A stretch of 64,000 nt of DNA from Donghicola eburneus (lineage in GTDB: Bacteria; Pseudomonadota; Alphaproteobacteria; Rhodobacterales; Rhodobacteraceae). Positions 54,615-64,000 of the stretch are shown here, in pieces. Numbering within the stretch: the first letter of the stretch is position 1; every line of letters begins with the position of its first letter. Location of the stretch: the NCBI RefSeq assembly GCF_900115865.1, contig NZ_FOXY01000004.1:124001-188000 (forward strand), written 5' to 3'. The notes beneath the pieces are model-generated. The model searched no databases, was not told the DNA's origin, and saw only the letters and a program-made list of their open reading frames with translations. Made by a program: the position numbers and the translations under genes.

Positions 54615-55523
54615 TTATTCCACTGCGCTCAAGCGGCGGCAGATTTCGTCGAGCTGATCTAGGCTGTTATAGCTGATAACGATCTTGCCCTGCTCAGTTC
54701 CGTCCTTGTGCTCGACCGAAACTTTCATCCCGACTGCAGCAGACAAATCCCCTTCGAGTGCTTTGGTATCGGCGTCCTTTTCACCCGCGGATTTTGACGC
54801 GGCACGCGGTTTAGGCGCAGTCTCGCCCTGCGCAGCCTTTTTGACTAACCGCTCGGTGTCGCGCACCGACATACCACGAGAGACGATCTGCTTTGCCAAC
54901 TCCGAAGCATGGTCACTCGTGATCAGCGCACGCGCGTGACCAGTCGTCAGGCGGCCATCCGCCAGATGCTCTATGACATCTTCTGGCAGCTGTAGCAGAC
55001 GCATTGAGTTCGCGATGTAACTCCGGCTCTTGCCAAGAGCTTCGGCAAGGCGCTCTTGCGTGTGACCGAACTTCTCCATCAACTGTTTGTAGCCAGCAGC
55101 TTCGTCTACCGGGTTCAGATCGGCGCGCTGGATGTTTTCGATAATCGCAACTTCCAGAACTTCGGTGTCATCGAAGTCACGGATCAGTACAGGAAGCTCG
55201 TGGAGCTGTGCCATCTGCGAGGCACGCCAGCGGCGTTCGCCGGCAACGATCTCGTACTTCAGACTATCGCGCGGGCTTACGCGAACGATCAGGGGTTGGA
55301 TAACGCCCTTTTCTTTGATCGACCGCGACAGATCCTCCAGATCTTCGGTCTCGAACCTGCGCCGCGGCTGGTCGGGATTAGGTTCGATCTTCTCGATCGG
55401 GACCATCATATCTGGACGGCGCGGCGCGGTTGTCGCCGCGTCGCTCGTAGTTTCGGGTTGAACGTCAGCCATCAGCGCCGACAAACCCCGGCCCAATCCT
55501 CGTTTCGTTGGCTTTCGATCCAT
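54615..55523 (-). CDS. parB: Chromosome partition protein ParB
   Basis: CTP-dependent clamp that loads on parS and spreads to segregate the origin region. 302 residues: N-terminal RGLGRGLSALMAD, the ParB/Srx domain (IEPNPDQPRRRFETEDLEDLSRSIKEKGVIQPLIVR...ERRWRASQMA, where the GERR motif binds CTP), the helix-turn-helix (TQERLAEALGKSRSYIANSMRLLQLPEDV), and a short C-terminal dimer domain. It lies 18 bases behind parA. Two perfect parS sites lie within 3.5 kb. Confidence 0.96.
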   Translation of the reverse strand: MDRKPTKRGLGRGLSALMADVQPETTSDAATTAPRRPDMMVPIEKIEPNPDQPRRRFETEDLEDLSRSIKEKGVIQPLIVRVSPRDSLKYEIVAGERRWRASQMAQLHELPVLIRDFDDTEVLEVAIIENIQRADLNPVDEAAGYKQLMEKFGHTQERLAEALGKSRSYIANSMRLLQLPEDVIEHLADGRLTTGHARALITSDHASELAKQIVSRGMSVRDTERLVKKAAQGETAPKPRAASKSAGEKDADTKALEGDLSAAVGMKVSVEHKDGTEQGKIVISYNSLDQLDEICRRLSAVE

Positions 55524-55541
55524 GCCTGCCCTCTTATGTTT

Positions 55542-56351
55542 TTATGCAGCTACCTGAGCGCTCTTCTCTACCAGTTCTTTCGCGAGTGCGCGATAGGCAA
55601 CTGCGCCACGGGAATTGGGATCGTAGTGCAAAACAGGAAGCGCAAACGAAGGTGCTTCGCTAACGCGGACATTCCTAGGGATCTTGGTTTGAAAAACGAG
55701 ATCACCCAAGTTTTCGCGGGCGTCTGCCTCCACTTGCTGAGACAGATTATTCCGCCCATCGAACATCGTCAGCACAATCCCCTCAATCCGCAGATCGGGG
55801 TTCGCCGCTTTGCGCACGTCCCGAATAGTGAGCATGAGCTGGCTCAAACCCTCCAGAGCAAAAAATTCGCTTTGCAAAGGGACAAGCACGGAGTCCGAGG
55901 CGACCATCGCATTGACCGTCAGAAGGTTCAGTGACGGCGGACAGTCGATTAAGATGTAGTCAAAATCGATCTCGGCCATCAAAGCTGTTCGCAATGCATT
56001 TCGGAGCAAATAGCTTCGCTTCTCATTCGAAATAAGTTCGATATCAGCGGACGCCAGATCTGTGGTCGCAGGCACAACAAAGATGTTCTCAAACTGGGTC
56101 TGCCGGATCACTTCGGTTGGCAAAACCTCTTCAAGTAACAGTTCATACGCTGTGTAATCACGCTCGTCGGCGTGAATTCCCAAGCCGGTTGAAGCGTTAC
56201 CCTGAGGATCAATATCCACCACCAGAACACGCTTCCCCATATCGGCTAGTGCCGCGCTCAGATTGATGGCTGTAGTCGTCTTGCCCACACCACCTTTCTG
56301 ATTGGTGACAGCGATGATCTTGGTACCGCTGGACGTCAAAATATCAGCCAC
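55542..56351 (-). CDS. parA: Chromosome partition ATPase ParA
   Basis: Deviant Walker A ATPase that moves ParB-parS complexes. 269 residues: KGGVGKTT at 19-26, DIDPQGNASTGLG, Walker B DYILIDCPPSL and switch region PLQSEFFALEGLSQL. The start is the GTG at 56351, eight bases after GGAGG; the TTG two codons earlier has only two bases of spacing. The start overlaps the end of rsmG by eight bases. Part of the rsmG-parA-parB block. Confidence 0.95.
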   Translation of the reverse strand: MADILTSSGTKIIAVTNQKGGVGKTTTAINLSAALADMGKRVLVVDIDPQGNASTGLGIHADERDYTAYELLLEEVLPTEVIRQTQFENIFVVPATTDLASADIELISNEKRSYLLRNALRTALMAEIDFDYILIDCPPSLNLLTVNAMVASDSVLVPLQSEFFALEGLSQLMLTIRDVRKAANPDLRIEGIVLTMFDGRNNLSQQVEADARENLGDLVFQTKIPRNVRVSEAPSFALPVLHYDPNSRGAVAYRALAKELVEKSAQVAA

Positions 56352-56958
56352 GTGCAATGCCTCCGATGCTCAGAATAACCGAGTTAGACTCTACGATGCT
56401 TTTAGTAACTTCATGAGAGAAAGACCACGTTCGCTTTGCTTCTTGAAGCTCTTGTTGCCAAGTTGCTCCTTTTGGAAACAATGCCTGCCCTTCTGGCTTC
56501 AAATGTCGCTCAGAAAATTCGAGCAGGTTGGTGAGCGATGCAAGTGCACGAGCAGACAAAACGTCCGCCCCAATCGGCTCAGCCGTCTCGATTCGATCAG
56601 AAATTACAGTTGCCTTGATGCCAGTCTCTCTCGCCACGGTACGGAGAAACGTTGCCTTCCGCTGGTCGCTCTCAAGTAAAACGACCTCAGACGCAGGCTT
56701 GAGCTCTGCGGCTAAGATTGCGATAACCAAACCAGGGAAACCACCACCGCTGCCCATATCACACCAGATTTGCCAATCTTCTTTTGCCAGAGCATATATC
56801 TGGGCAGAATCTATAAAGTGCCTAGATCGAGCATCTTTTAATGTGGCCGGCGAAACGAGATTGATCGCTTTGTTCCACTTTTTTAGGAGCGCTTCGTAGT
56901 GCGCTAACCGGTCCAGTGTTTCACGTGAAACACTCAGTGGATAACTTTCGAGATTCAT
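56344..56958 (-). CDS. rsmG: 16S rRNA m7G527 methyltransferase RsmG (GidB)
   Basis: Methylates G527 of 16S rRNA with S-adenosylmethionine. 204 residues with the SAM-binding [16 protein letters not shown] at about 70-85, [13 protein letters not shown] and [14 protein letters not shown]. Loss in other bacteria gives low-level streptomycin resistance. The start overlaps the mnmG stop (ATGA). A perfect parS palindrome lies in its 5' coding part, encoding VSRETL. Confidence 0.95.
   Translation of the reverse strand: MNLESYPLSVSRETLDRLAHYEALLKKWNKAINLVSPATLKDARSRHFIDSAQIYALAKEDWQIWCDMGSGGGFPGLVIAILAAELKPASEVVLLESDQRKATFLRTVARETGIKATVISDRIETAEPIGADVLSARALASLTNLLEFSERHLKPEGQALFPKGATWQQELQEAKRTWSFSHEVTKSIVESNSVILSIGGIARG
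56917..56932. other. parS: parS centromere site within rsmG
   Basis: Perfect 16-bp palindrome TGTTTCACGTGAAACA, the chromosomal parS consensus, 566 bases upstream of the parA start and inside the first codons of rsmG. Confidence 0.92.
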
Positions 56959-58835
56959 GAGCCGGCGGCCAATCTTTTATTTTGACGCATCTTGGATAGA
57001 ATTAGAGTTAGTGCAGCCGGCGTCATCCCCTCGACGCGACCAGCTTGTCCCAAAGTTGAGGGCCTAGCGGCAATCAATTTGGCTTTTAGCTCATTCGAGA
57101 GACCTTGCAGAGCGGCAAAATCGAAATCCTCTGGGATGACATGTCCCTCGTCCCGCCGCAGCGCCTCTGCATCTTTCTCTTGGCGCGCGATATACTTCGC
57201 GTAGAGTCCATCACATTCCAGCTGTCGCCTGGTTTCGGGATCGACGTCGGACAGTTCGGGCGATACCGTGAGAAGTGTATCAAAATTGAAATCAGGGAAT
57301 GCCAGAAGATCGAACGCGGTGCGTCGCGCACCGTCTTGGTTTACTTTCAAACCCTTCTCTTTGAGCTCGCGAGGAGTGTAACTCATGCTCTCCAACCGTG
57401 CTTTACCGTTGGTCAAGCGCTCCATTTTATCCTCAAATGCCGCTTTTCTGTCCTCGGATATACAACCAAGCGCAACGCCCATCGGCGTCAAACGCTGATC
57501 AGCATTGTCAGCACGGAGCGATAGACGAAACTCTGCTCGAGATGTAAACATGCGATAAGGCTCACTCACACCACGCGTCGTTAGATCATCGATCATTACG
57601 CCAATGTAGCTATTCGTCCGACTGAAAGTTATCGCATCTTTTCGAAAGGCTGATTGAGCTGCATTCAATCCGGCAACCATTCCTTGGGCTGCCGCCTCTT
57701 CATAGCCAGTGGTGCCGTTGATCTGGCCAGCCAGATAAAGACCAGGATGGTCTCGCAGCTCCAATGTCTCATTCAATGATCTTGGATCAACGTAGTCATA
57801 CTCAATCGCATACCCTGGCTGAAAGATCTTTACATCCTCCAAACCATACATCGAACGGATATAGGCTTCTTGTATGTCAACTGGCAGGGATGTCGAAATT
57901 CCGTTCGGATAAACCGTAGGATCGTCCAGGCCCTCGGGTTCAAGAAAAACCTGATGGGAGGTCTTATCAGCGAAACGTACGATTTTATCTTCGATCGAAG
58001 GACAATATCTCGGACCAACACCCTCTATGTGTCCCCCATACATTGCAGAACGAGAGAGATTATCGCGAATAATTTCATGGGTCCGCTCATTAGTGTGTGT
58101 TATCCCACAAGAGATTTGGCGCACATATGGCTCTTTTGAGGCGAACGAGAACATTGTAGGCTCTTCATCACCGGGCTGTTCCTCAAGGAGCTCCCATTTG
58201 ATCGTTCTCCCGTCCAACCTTGCCGGTGTACCAGTTTTCAGGCGGCCAAGTGGCAGGCCATAGCTGTGAAGGCGCTCCGCCAGTTTGACCGACGGGGTAT
58301 CTCCCATCCGTCCGCCCGGCTTTGAAACATCACCAATGTGGATAATCCCGTTTAGGAAGGTGCCTGTCGTCAAAACGACTGCATGGGATTTGATCATGCT
58401 GCCGTCTGCAAGTACGATACCAGAAATCCGACCATCAAGCTCGATCAGGTCCGCGACCTCCCCTTCAATGATCGAGAGATTTCGGGCGGTCACCAACTCG
58501 GCCAGCATGGTCTCACGATAGATCTTCCGATCAGCTTGTGCTCGTGGCCCTTGTACAGCAGGTCCTTTGCGACGATTAAGAAGACGGAACTGAATGCCGG
58601 CACGATCTGCAACGCGAGCCATAAGGCCGTCCATCGCATCAATCTCGCGAACCAGATGACCTTTTCCCAAGCCACCAATCGCCGGATTGCACGACATCAC
58701 TCCGATCGTATCCTTTCGCAAGGTGACCAAGGCTGTTTTCGCCCCCATGCGTGCCGCCGCATGAGCCGCATCGGAGCCGGCGTGGCCTCCACCAATAACG
58801 AGGACATCGAAATCAGATTGTTTCACGTGAAACAC
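56955..58835 (-). CDS. mnmG: tRNA uridine 5-carboxymethylaminomethyl modification enzyme MnmG (GidA)
   Basis: FAD enzyme that works with MnmE to add cmnm5 to wobble U34 of certain tRNAs. 626 residues: N-terminal FAD motif [55 protein letters not shown], and the C-terminal [12 protein letters not shown] tail. The first codons (MFHVKQ) are read from a parS palindrome. It overlaps rsmG by four bases and lies two bases downstream of mnmE. Confidence 0.97.
   Translation of the reverse strand: MFHVKQSDFDVLVIGGGHAGSDAAHAAARMGAKTALVTLRKDTIGVMSCNPAIGGLGKGHLVREIDAMDGLMARVADRAGIQFRLLNRRKGPAVQGPRAQADRKIYRETMLAELVTARNLSIIEGEVADLIELDGRISGIVLADGSMIKSHAVVLTTGTFLNGIIHIGDVSKPGGRMGDTPSVKLAERLHSYGLPLGRLKTGTPARLDGRTIKWELLEEQPGDEEPTMFSFASKEPYVRQISCGITHTNERTHEIIRDNLSRSAMYGGHIEGVGPRYCPSIEDKIVRFADKTSHQVFLEPEGLDDPTVYPNGISTSLPVDIQEAYIRSMYGLEDVKIFQPGYAIEYDYVDPRSLNETLELRDHPGLYLAGQINGTTGYEEAAAQGMVAGLNAAQSAFRKDAITFSRTNSYIGVMIDDLTTRGVSEPYRMFTSRAEFRLSLRADNADQRLTPMGVALGCISEDRKAAFEDKMERLTNGKARLESMSYTPRELKEKGLKVNQDGARRTAFDLLAFPDFNFDTLLTVSPELSDVDPETRRQLECDGLYAKYIARQEKDAEALRRDEGHVIPEDFDFAALQGLSNELKAKLIAARPSTLGQAGRVEGMTPAALTLILSKMRQNKRLAAGS
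58819..58834. other. parS: parS centromere site at the start of mnmG
   Basis: Perfect palindrome TGTTTCACGTGAAACA, covering the first codons of mnmG and ending next to the mnmE stop. It lies 1.9 kb from the first parS and about 3.4 kb from the candidate origin. Confidence 0.92.
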
Positions 58836-58837
58836 TC

Positions 58838-60124
58838 CTATTTACCCAAGCAGAAGCTCGAAAAGATTTCATCAAGGATAACTTCCACATCGATTCGACC
58901 CAACAACGAGTCCAAGGCTCTCGCCGCAGTACGGATTTCTTCCGCGACGAGTTCATAACGTTCTGCGCCGTGTTGGACCTGTTCTTCAGCAAAAGCAATG
59001 GCGTCTTTAGCTATCAGAAGGGTAACGCGGTGCCGCTCTTTGCTGGCAAGGTTTGCTTGTTGCAGTCGGTCAGAAAGAATCGCATGAACCGAATCCAGCA
59101 TATCAATAACACCGAGGCCAGTTACACCAGATATAGGGTTGGGCGCATCATATCGTGTATCGCCTTTTGCAGAGTACTGTAGATCGCCACTCCCTGGCGT
59201 CAGTAGCAATGGCTCTCCGGATTGATTGAGAAAGATTCGAAGATCAGCAGCTTTCGCCCTCTGCATCGCACGCTCAATTCCGATCCCTTCGATCTGATCG
59301 TCGGTCTCGCGCAGTCCGGCCGTGTCCAGAAATGTGACTGGCAAGCCTTTTAAGTCCATCCGTACTTCAATCACATCGCGGGTCGTACCAGCGATGTCAG
59401 AGGTGATTGCTGCATCTCGTTTCGCGATATAGTTCAGCAGTGTCGACTTACCCGCGTTCGGCGCGCCAACAATCGCGACCTCGAACCCCAGATGTAGTCT
59501 CTCTGCGACCTCTGAGCCTACAATTTCTTGTTGAAGGTCCTCTTTAACGCTTCTGAGAAGCGTTTGAACTTCTGGGGTAACATCCTCTGGAACTTCTTCG
59601 TCTGCAAAGTCGATCGTCGCCTCGAGCAAAGCCGCAGCGCGAATGATCTGAGAGCGCCATAGTTCTGCTTGCTCGCTCAGTCCTCCGGAGAACACCTTCA
59701 TCGCTTGCTGACGCTGTGCTTCCGTCTCGGCCTCAATCAGATCGGACAGGCCTTCGACCTGAGCCAAGTCGAGGCGCTCGTTCTCCAAAGCACGCCGCGT
59801 GAACTCTCCAGGCTCGGCCAAGCGCAATCCATCAATGACGGAAAGCTCATTCATCACGCTTCGCACGATGGCGGGACTGCCATGAAGGTGAAGTTCGACA
59901 ACATCCTCGCCAGTAAAGCTGGCAGGACCGGCGAAGCAGATTACCATAGCTTCGTCGATCAAGGCCCCTGCCCTATCACTCAGCCTGCGAATACCCGTTT
60001 TACGCGGCTCAGGCATCGAACCCGCAAGAACAGAGGCCGCGGCAAATGCCAGCGGCCCCGAAATCCGGATCACTGCGACCCCGGCTTTGCCTTGAGCAGT
60101 CGCCAGGGCAAAGATCGTGTGCAT
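58838..60124 (-). CDS. mnmE: tRNA modification GTPase MnmE (TrmE)
   Basis: GTPase partner of MnmG in wobble uridine modification. 428 residues: an N-terminal tetrahydrofolate-binding domain ([17 protein letters not shown]), a helical middle domain, an inserted G domain with [20 protein letters not shown] and [13 protein letters not shown], and the C-terminal CLGK with the catalytic Cys. In this protein the G-domain NKxD motif is weak ([11 protein letters not shown]), as far as can be read. It lies nine bases downstream of rho and two bases upstream of mnmG. Confidence 0.95.
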   Translation of the reverse strand: MHTIFALATAQGKAGVAVIRISGPLAFAAASVLAGSMPEPRKTGIRRLSDRAGALIDEAMVICFAGPASFTGEDVVELHLHGSPAIVRSVMNELSVIDGLRLAEPGEFTRRALENERLDLAQVEGLSDLIEAETEAQRQQAMKVFSGGLSEQAELWRSQIIRAAALLEATIDFADEEVPEDVTPEVQTLLRSVKEDLQQEIVGSEVAERLHLGFEVAIVGAPNAGKSTLLNYIAKRDAAITSDIAGTTRDVIEVRMDLKGLPVTFLDTAGLRETDDQIEGIGIERAMQRAKAADLRIFLNQSGEPLLLTPGSGDLQYSAKGDTRYDAPNPISGVTGLGVIDMLDSVHAILSDRLQQANLASKERHRVTLLIAKDAIAFAEEQVQHGAERYELVAEEIRTAARALDSLLGRIDVEVILDEIFSSFCLGK

Positions 60125-60133
60125 TACGCCCTC

Positions 60134-61405
<1,272 letters not shown>

Positions 61406-61531
61406 AGGTATACCCTTTGCCGCCCGCGATCGAGCCAAGGTCAAAGTTATTTTCTTACACAGGAAAACCCCGACCAGGACTGGCCGTTGAACGCGACATA
61501 GGGGGGATTCCCCCTTGAGTCAATGAATCGC

Positions 61532-61981
61532 TTAGAACTTCACAATCACCGAGAAGACGATGACCAGCATCAGAAGCGTCGGAACCTCGTTCATCAGGCG
61601 GTAAGTTCGGCCGTCGCGTGAGTTCTTGGCTGCGACGAAATCCTTACGGCGGTATCCCAGCCAATGATGGAACCAAGTCATTCCCAACACACTCGCAGCC
61701 TTGGTCCAAGGCCAGACGCTGGTCCAGTCCACGATCCCCGGCGTGAACACCAAAGCTAGTCCAAAGATCCACGTGGCGATCATGGCTGGGTTCATGATGT
61801 AGCGGAACAGCTTGAGCTCCATCGTGGTGAACAGCTTGTGAGTCTCGCCGTCCTGCCCCACGCGTTCCGCGTGATAGACGAACAGTCTTGGCAGATAGAA
61901 CAACCCCGCCATCCAGGACATGACCGAGACCACGTGAAGTGATTTCGTCCAAGGATAAACACTAGCGAGCAGATCGAGCAT
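61532..61981 (-). CDS. hemJ: Protoporphyrinogen oxidase HemJ
   Basis: Inner-membrane enzyme oxidising protoporphyrinogen IX to protoporphyrin IX for heme synthesis. 149 residues with about four helices; YPWTKSLHVVSVMSWMAGLFYLPRLFVYH includes the conserved His, with WFHHWLGYRRKDF and NEVPTLLMLVIVFSVIVKF at the end, typical of the HemJ family. It is transcribed away from the candidate origin, toward rho. Confidence 0.93.
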   Translation of the reverse strand: MLDLLASVYPWTKSLHVVSVMSWMAGLFYLPRLFVYHAERVGQDGETHKLFTTMELKLFRYIMNPAMIATWIFGLALVFTPGIVDWTSVWPWTKAASVLGMTWFHHWLGYRRKDFVAAKNSRDGRTYRLMNEVPTLLMLVIVFSVIVKF

Positions 61982-62047
61982 GGGCGGGTTCCTCTCTGAT
62001 TAACACCCTTAAATAAAATATAAGAATTAAAAGGAAGATGTATTTGA

Positions 62048-62063
62048 AGAGTCAGCAGACTCT
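62048..62063. repeat. Inverted repeat in the candidate origin
   Basis: AGAGTC (62048-62053) / GACTCT (62058-62063) with a 4-base loop, touching the first DnaA-box-like site. Confidence 0.5.
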
Positions 62064-62071
62064 GTGGATTG
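62063..62071 (-). other. Weak DnaA box
   Basis: TGTGGATTG; its reverse complement CAATCCACA has two mismatches to TTATCCACA. Included because it lies in one arm of the 12-bp inverted repeat. Confidence 0.4.
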
Positions 62072-62088
62072 TTTCCTTTCCCCCATGG

Positions 62089-62097
62089 TTTTGCACA
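62089..62097 (+). other. DnaA box (relaxed consensus)
   Basis: TTTTGCACA fits TTWTNCACA. Confidence 0.5.
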
Positions 62098-62109
62098 GTG
62101 AATAAGAGT

Positions 62110-62126
62110 CCCACAGGGGGTGTGGG
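62110..62126. repeat. G-rich inverted repeat in the candidate origin
   Basis: CCCACA (62110-62115) / TGTGGG (62121-62126) around five G bases. Confidence 0.45.
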
Positions 62127-62197
62127 GGAATCGATTTTTCCTAATAAAATCTCAGGATTCCTTGCTTGAATCTGGAAATTTGAGTCCTGCGGGAATC

Positions 62198-62206
62198 TGT
62201 GGATAA
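62198..62206 (-). other. DnaA box, perfect
   Basis: TGTGGATAA, exact reverse complement of TTATCCACA. Confidence 0.85.
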
Positions 62207-62222
62207 CTCGTGGGAAAGTTGG

Positions 62223-62231
62223 TTATCCACA
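62223..62231 (+). other. DnaA box, perfect
   Basis: TTATCCACA, 16 bases after the previous box and in the opposite orientation. Confidence 0.85.
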
Positions 62232-62369
62232 GAGTCTGATTTATCCTTATCCGTGGGGGTAAAAAGAATATGAGCCAGACTCATAAACTCGAAACTATCG
62301 ACAGGGCCGCTCAGGGGCTTTATCCGTCCCCGAACCCCTACAGGGATTTTACGGCAGACTCTCACAAGG

Positions 62370-62378
62370 TTATCCACA
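62370..62378 (+). other. DnaA box, perfect, overlapping the maf start codon
   Basis: TTATCCACA whose last A is the first base of the maf ATG. It fills the space between the CAAGG ribosome site and the start codon. Confidence 0.75.
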
Positions 62379-62977
62379 TGCAGGATCGCATCATTCTTGC
62401 GTCAGGATCGGACATCCGCGCGCAGCTTCTTCGCAATGCAGGGCTCGAGGTCGAGGTCATCCCCGCCCGCGTCGACGAAGAGGCCATCCGCGCCGCGCTA
62501 GAGATGGAAGAGGCAAAACCTCGCGACGTCGCCGACGCCTTGGCCGAGGCCAAAGCGCGTAAGATTAGCGCCAAGCATCCGGACGCGATCGTCATTGGCT
62601 GCGATCAGGTTCTCGCGATGGGCACTCAAATCTACGCCAAGCCCGCCACACCAGAAGACGCTCGCGTGCAACTAACCGCGCTGCGAAACCAGCCGCACCA
62701 GCTGCTCTCTGCAGCGGTGCTGTACAAAGACGCAGAGCCAAAGTGGCGCCATGTGGGCGTTGCGCGTCTGCGGATGCACAATTTCTCTGACGCCTATCTT
62801 GACGACTATTTGTCGCGGAACTGGGAAAGCATTCGCCACTCTGTGGGGGGATATAAACTCGAAGAGGAAGGTGTACGCCTCTTTTCCAGTGTTCAGGGCG
62901 ACTACTTTACCATTTTGGGTTTGCCGCTGGTCGAGCTTCTGGCGTATCTCGGAGTGACAGGGAGCATCGCATCATGA
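62378..62977 (+). CDS. maf: Maf-family nucleotide pyrophosphatase
   Basis: House-cleaning nucleotide pyrophosphatase (Maf/YhdE/YceF). 199 residues: RIILASGSDIRAQLLRNAGL at the N-terminus, RVDEEAIRA, VIGCDQVLAMG and SVGGYKLEEEGVRLF, all Maf signatures. I start at ATG 62378 behind AAGG because the family N-terminus begins there; ATG 62270 would add 36 residues with no resemblance. The start codon overlaps a DnaA box. The stop overlaps the aroE start (ATGA). Confidence 0.92.
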   Translation: MQDRIILASGSDIRAQLLRNAGLEVEVIPARVDEEAIRAALEMEEAKPRDVADALAEAKARKISAKHPDAIVIGCDQVLAMGTQIYAKPATPEDARVQLTALRNQPHQLLSAAVLYKDAEPKWRHVGVARLRMHNFSDAYLDDYLSRNWESIRHSVGGYKLEEEGVRLFSSVQGDYFTILGLPLVELLAYLGVTGSIAS

Positions 62978-63807
62978 GTAAGCATTCGATACCTTTGGCC
63001 GGTGTCATCGGAAACCCCGTCGCGCACAGCTTGTCCCCCCGTCTGCATGGCCACTGGCTGCAGCGATACGGTATCACAGGTCATTATGTGCCGCTCGAAG
63101 TGCATCCCGATGATCTGGTCGAAGCGTTGGGCGCGATGGGCCGCATGGGCTTTGTCGGGGCAAATGTCACGATCCCGCATAAAGAGACGGTGCTTCGTCT
63201 GGCGGATCAAGTCACAGACCGCGCCACCCTGATTGGGGCGGCGAACACTCTGACCTTCCGGCCGGACGGCACGATCTTTGCCGACAACACAGACGGCTAT
63301 GGCTTTATCGAGAACCTGCGCCAGAATGCGACTGACTGGGACCCGCGCAGCGGCCCTGCCGCTGTCATCGGTGCAGGCGGCGCAGCGCGCGCTGTTGTCG
63401 TCGCCCTGCTGGATGCGGGGGTGCCTGAAATCCGGCTAACGAATCGCACGCGCCTGAGGGCTGATCAACTGAAGTCTGAATTCGGGGGTCGTATCGTCGT
63501 GTACGACTGGGCCCACATGAACGGTATGCTCAATGGTGCGACTACTCTGGTCAACACCACCTCTATGGGGATGGAGGGGCAGCCACCGCTCAAGATCAAC
63601 CTTGATGAATTGGATCCCAAGGCGCTGGTTACAGACATCGTCTATACGCCGTTGATCACCCCCCTGCTCGCGTTGGCGCAGGACTATGGCTACCAGACTG
63701 TCGATGGCCTTGGGATGTTGCTGCACCAAGCGGTACCAGGTTTCCAACGCTGGTTTGGTCAGCGCCCCGAAGTGGACGACGAACTGCGTAACGTGGTTTT
63801 GGGATGA
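62974..63807 (+). CDS. aroE: Shikimate dehydrogenase
   Basis: NADP-dependent reduction of 3-dehydroshikimate to shikimate in aromatic amino acid synthesis. 277 residues: [20 protein letters not shown] binds the substrate, catalytic Lys70 in IPHKETV and Asp107 in NTDGYGF, NADP-binding GAGGAARAV and the C-terminal [17 protein letters not shown]. Coupled by four-base overlaps to maf before it and coaE after it. Confidence 0.97.
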   Translation: MSKHSIPLAGVIGNPVAHSLSPRLHGHWLQRYGITGHYVPLEVHPDDLVEALGAMGRMGFVGANVTIPHKETVLRLADQVTDRATLIGAANTLTFRPDGTIFADNTDGYGFIENLRQNATDWDPRSGPAAVIGAGGAARAVVVALLDAGVPEIRLTNRTRLRADQLKSEFGGRIVVYDWAHMNGMLNGATTLVNTTSMGMEGQPPLKINLDELDPKALVTDIVYTPLITPLLALAQDYGYQTVDGLGMLLHQAVPGFQRWFGQRPEVDDELRNVVLG

Positions 63808-64000
63808 CTTATCACCTTGGCCTGACCGGTTCGATCGGCACAGGCAAAAGCACGACTGCACAGATGTTTTCGGATCTAGGATGTGCGGTTTGGGACGCAG
63901 ATGCTGCAGTTCATCGGATTTACGATGTGGGTGGCACTGCGGTGGCCCCGCTTTGGGTGGTTTTTCCTGACGTCATCGTTGATGGCGCGGTTTCGCGTAC
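63804..64000 (+). CDS. coaE: Dephospho-CoA kinase, N-terminal part (3' end outside window)
   Basis: Last step of coenzyme A synthesis. About 65 residues are present: [40 protein letters not shown], with the P-loop GSIGTGKST and the WDADAAVH motif of CoaE. It overlaps aroE by four bases (ATGA) and runs off the right edge of the window. Confidence 0.93.
   Translation, partial: MTYHLGLTGSIGTGKSTTAQMFSDLGCAVWDADAAVHRIYDVGGTAVAPLWVVFPDVIVDGAVSR

Larger units (their letters stand above)
62058..62236. repeat. 12-bp inverted repeat enclosing the origin core
   Basis: GACTCTGTGGAT (62058-62069) and its exact reverse complement ATCCACAGAGTC (62225-62236), 155 bases apart. Each copy contains part of a DnaA box, in opposite orientation. 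Confidence 0.6.
61982..62377. other. oriC: Candidate chromosomal replication origin (oriC)
   Basis: A 396-base non-coding gap, the longest in the window. Its hemJ side is a strongly AT-rich stretch (61999-62048, especially 62011-62032), a candidate unwinding element. Three perfect DnaA boxes (62198-62206, 62223-62231, 62370-62378, the last reaching into maf) and two weaker ones (62063-62071, 62089-62097) follow. The neighbourhood rho-mnmE-mnmG-rsmG-parA-parB with nearby parS is the usual setting of an alphaproteobacterial origin. hemJ to parB point away from it. Confidence 0.8.

Noticed and set aside
58388-58397. Further TTTGATCAT copy (GntR motif) inside mnmG
   Set aside because: Lies in coding sequence far from any promoter and lacks the full AATTTGATCA 10-mer.
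61501-61514. GGGGG-ATT-CCCCC hairpin between hemJ and rho as a terminator
   Set aside because: Short stem and no T-run on the minus strand; rho is probably still transcribed from hemJ or its own promoter.
62270-62377. 36-residue N-terminal extension of Maf
   Set aside because: The family begins at MQDRIILASGS, and the extension would make coding sequence of the right part of the candidate origin.

Overview
The window is an origin-proximal chromosomal segment of an alphaproteobacterium, most likely a marine Rhodobacterales (Roseobacter group) strain. The evidence is the gene order rho-mnmE-mnmG-rsmG-parA-parB next to hemJ, maf-aroE-coaE and the hrcA/grpE/rph/rdgB/hemW block, together with protein styles such as PotFGHI, a class A PBP with a basic N-terminus, MaeB fused to a PTA domain and MlaA/MlaC. 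The genus cannot be fixed from sequence reading alone. Coding density is high. I see no rRNA, tRNA, CRISPR array, insertion sequence, prophage or other sign of recent transfer.

Layout. 0-4.8 kb: end of an EamA transporter, a soluble lytic transglycosylase, dapA, rluE and smpB. 4.9-8.3 kb: a sulfur group (3-mercaptopyruvate sulfurtransferase, aminotransferase, persulfide-dioxygenase-like metallo-hydrolase, rhodanese) that could carry cysteine sulfur to sulfite. 8.4-10.1 kb: amtB and glnK. 10.3-14.4 kb: a class A penicillin-binding protein, then mlaA-mlaC and a secreted unknown protein. 14.6-17.6 kb: a type I secretion ABC protein and its HlyD-type adaptor. 17.7-21.2 kb: ridA, a glycerophosphodiesterase, a FemAB/GNAT-like protein, a pterin dehydratase and a hydrolase. 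21.3-28.9 kb: putrescine uptake (potFGHI) with an oxidase, a GntR/FCD regulator and a class III aminotransferase. 28.9-37.7 kb: two ABC exporter half-transporters, a CCA-adding-type enzyme, two Nudix hydrolases, Hsp33, a receiver-PP2C phosphatase and an HPt protein. 37.7-50 kb: ilvA, a membrane protein, argG, an SCP2 protein, a secreted unknown, a sulfotransferase-aminotransferase pair, a PfkB sugar kinase, maeB and mutS. 50-62 kb: grpE, hrcA, rph, rdgB, hemW, a YbaN-like protein, parB, parA, rsmG, mnmG, mnmE, rho and hemJ. 62.4-64 kb: maf, aroE and the start of coaE.

The replication-partition region is the core of the window. The 396-bp gap between hemJ and maf (61982-62377) is AT-rich at its hemJ end and carries DnaA boxes; three perfect TTATCCACA boxes lie in the gap or at its edge. 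I call it a candidate oriC. Two perfect 16-bp parS palindromes lie in the 5' ends of mnmG and rsmG, beside parAB. From hemJ to parB the genes point away from the origin.

The least expected signals are leader structures. The intergenic leaders of the persulfide-dioxygenase-like gene, of ridA and of mutS each contain an inverted repeat with one arm covering the Shine-Dalgarno sequence (and in ridA also part of the start codon). The first two are two-tier hairpins placed immediately after the stop codon of a co-directional upstream gene, which suggests translational insulation from read-through transcripts or a post-transcriptional switch.
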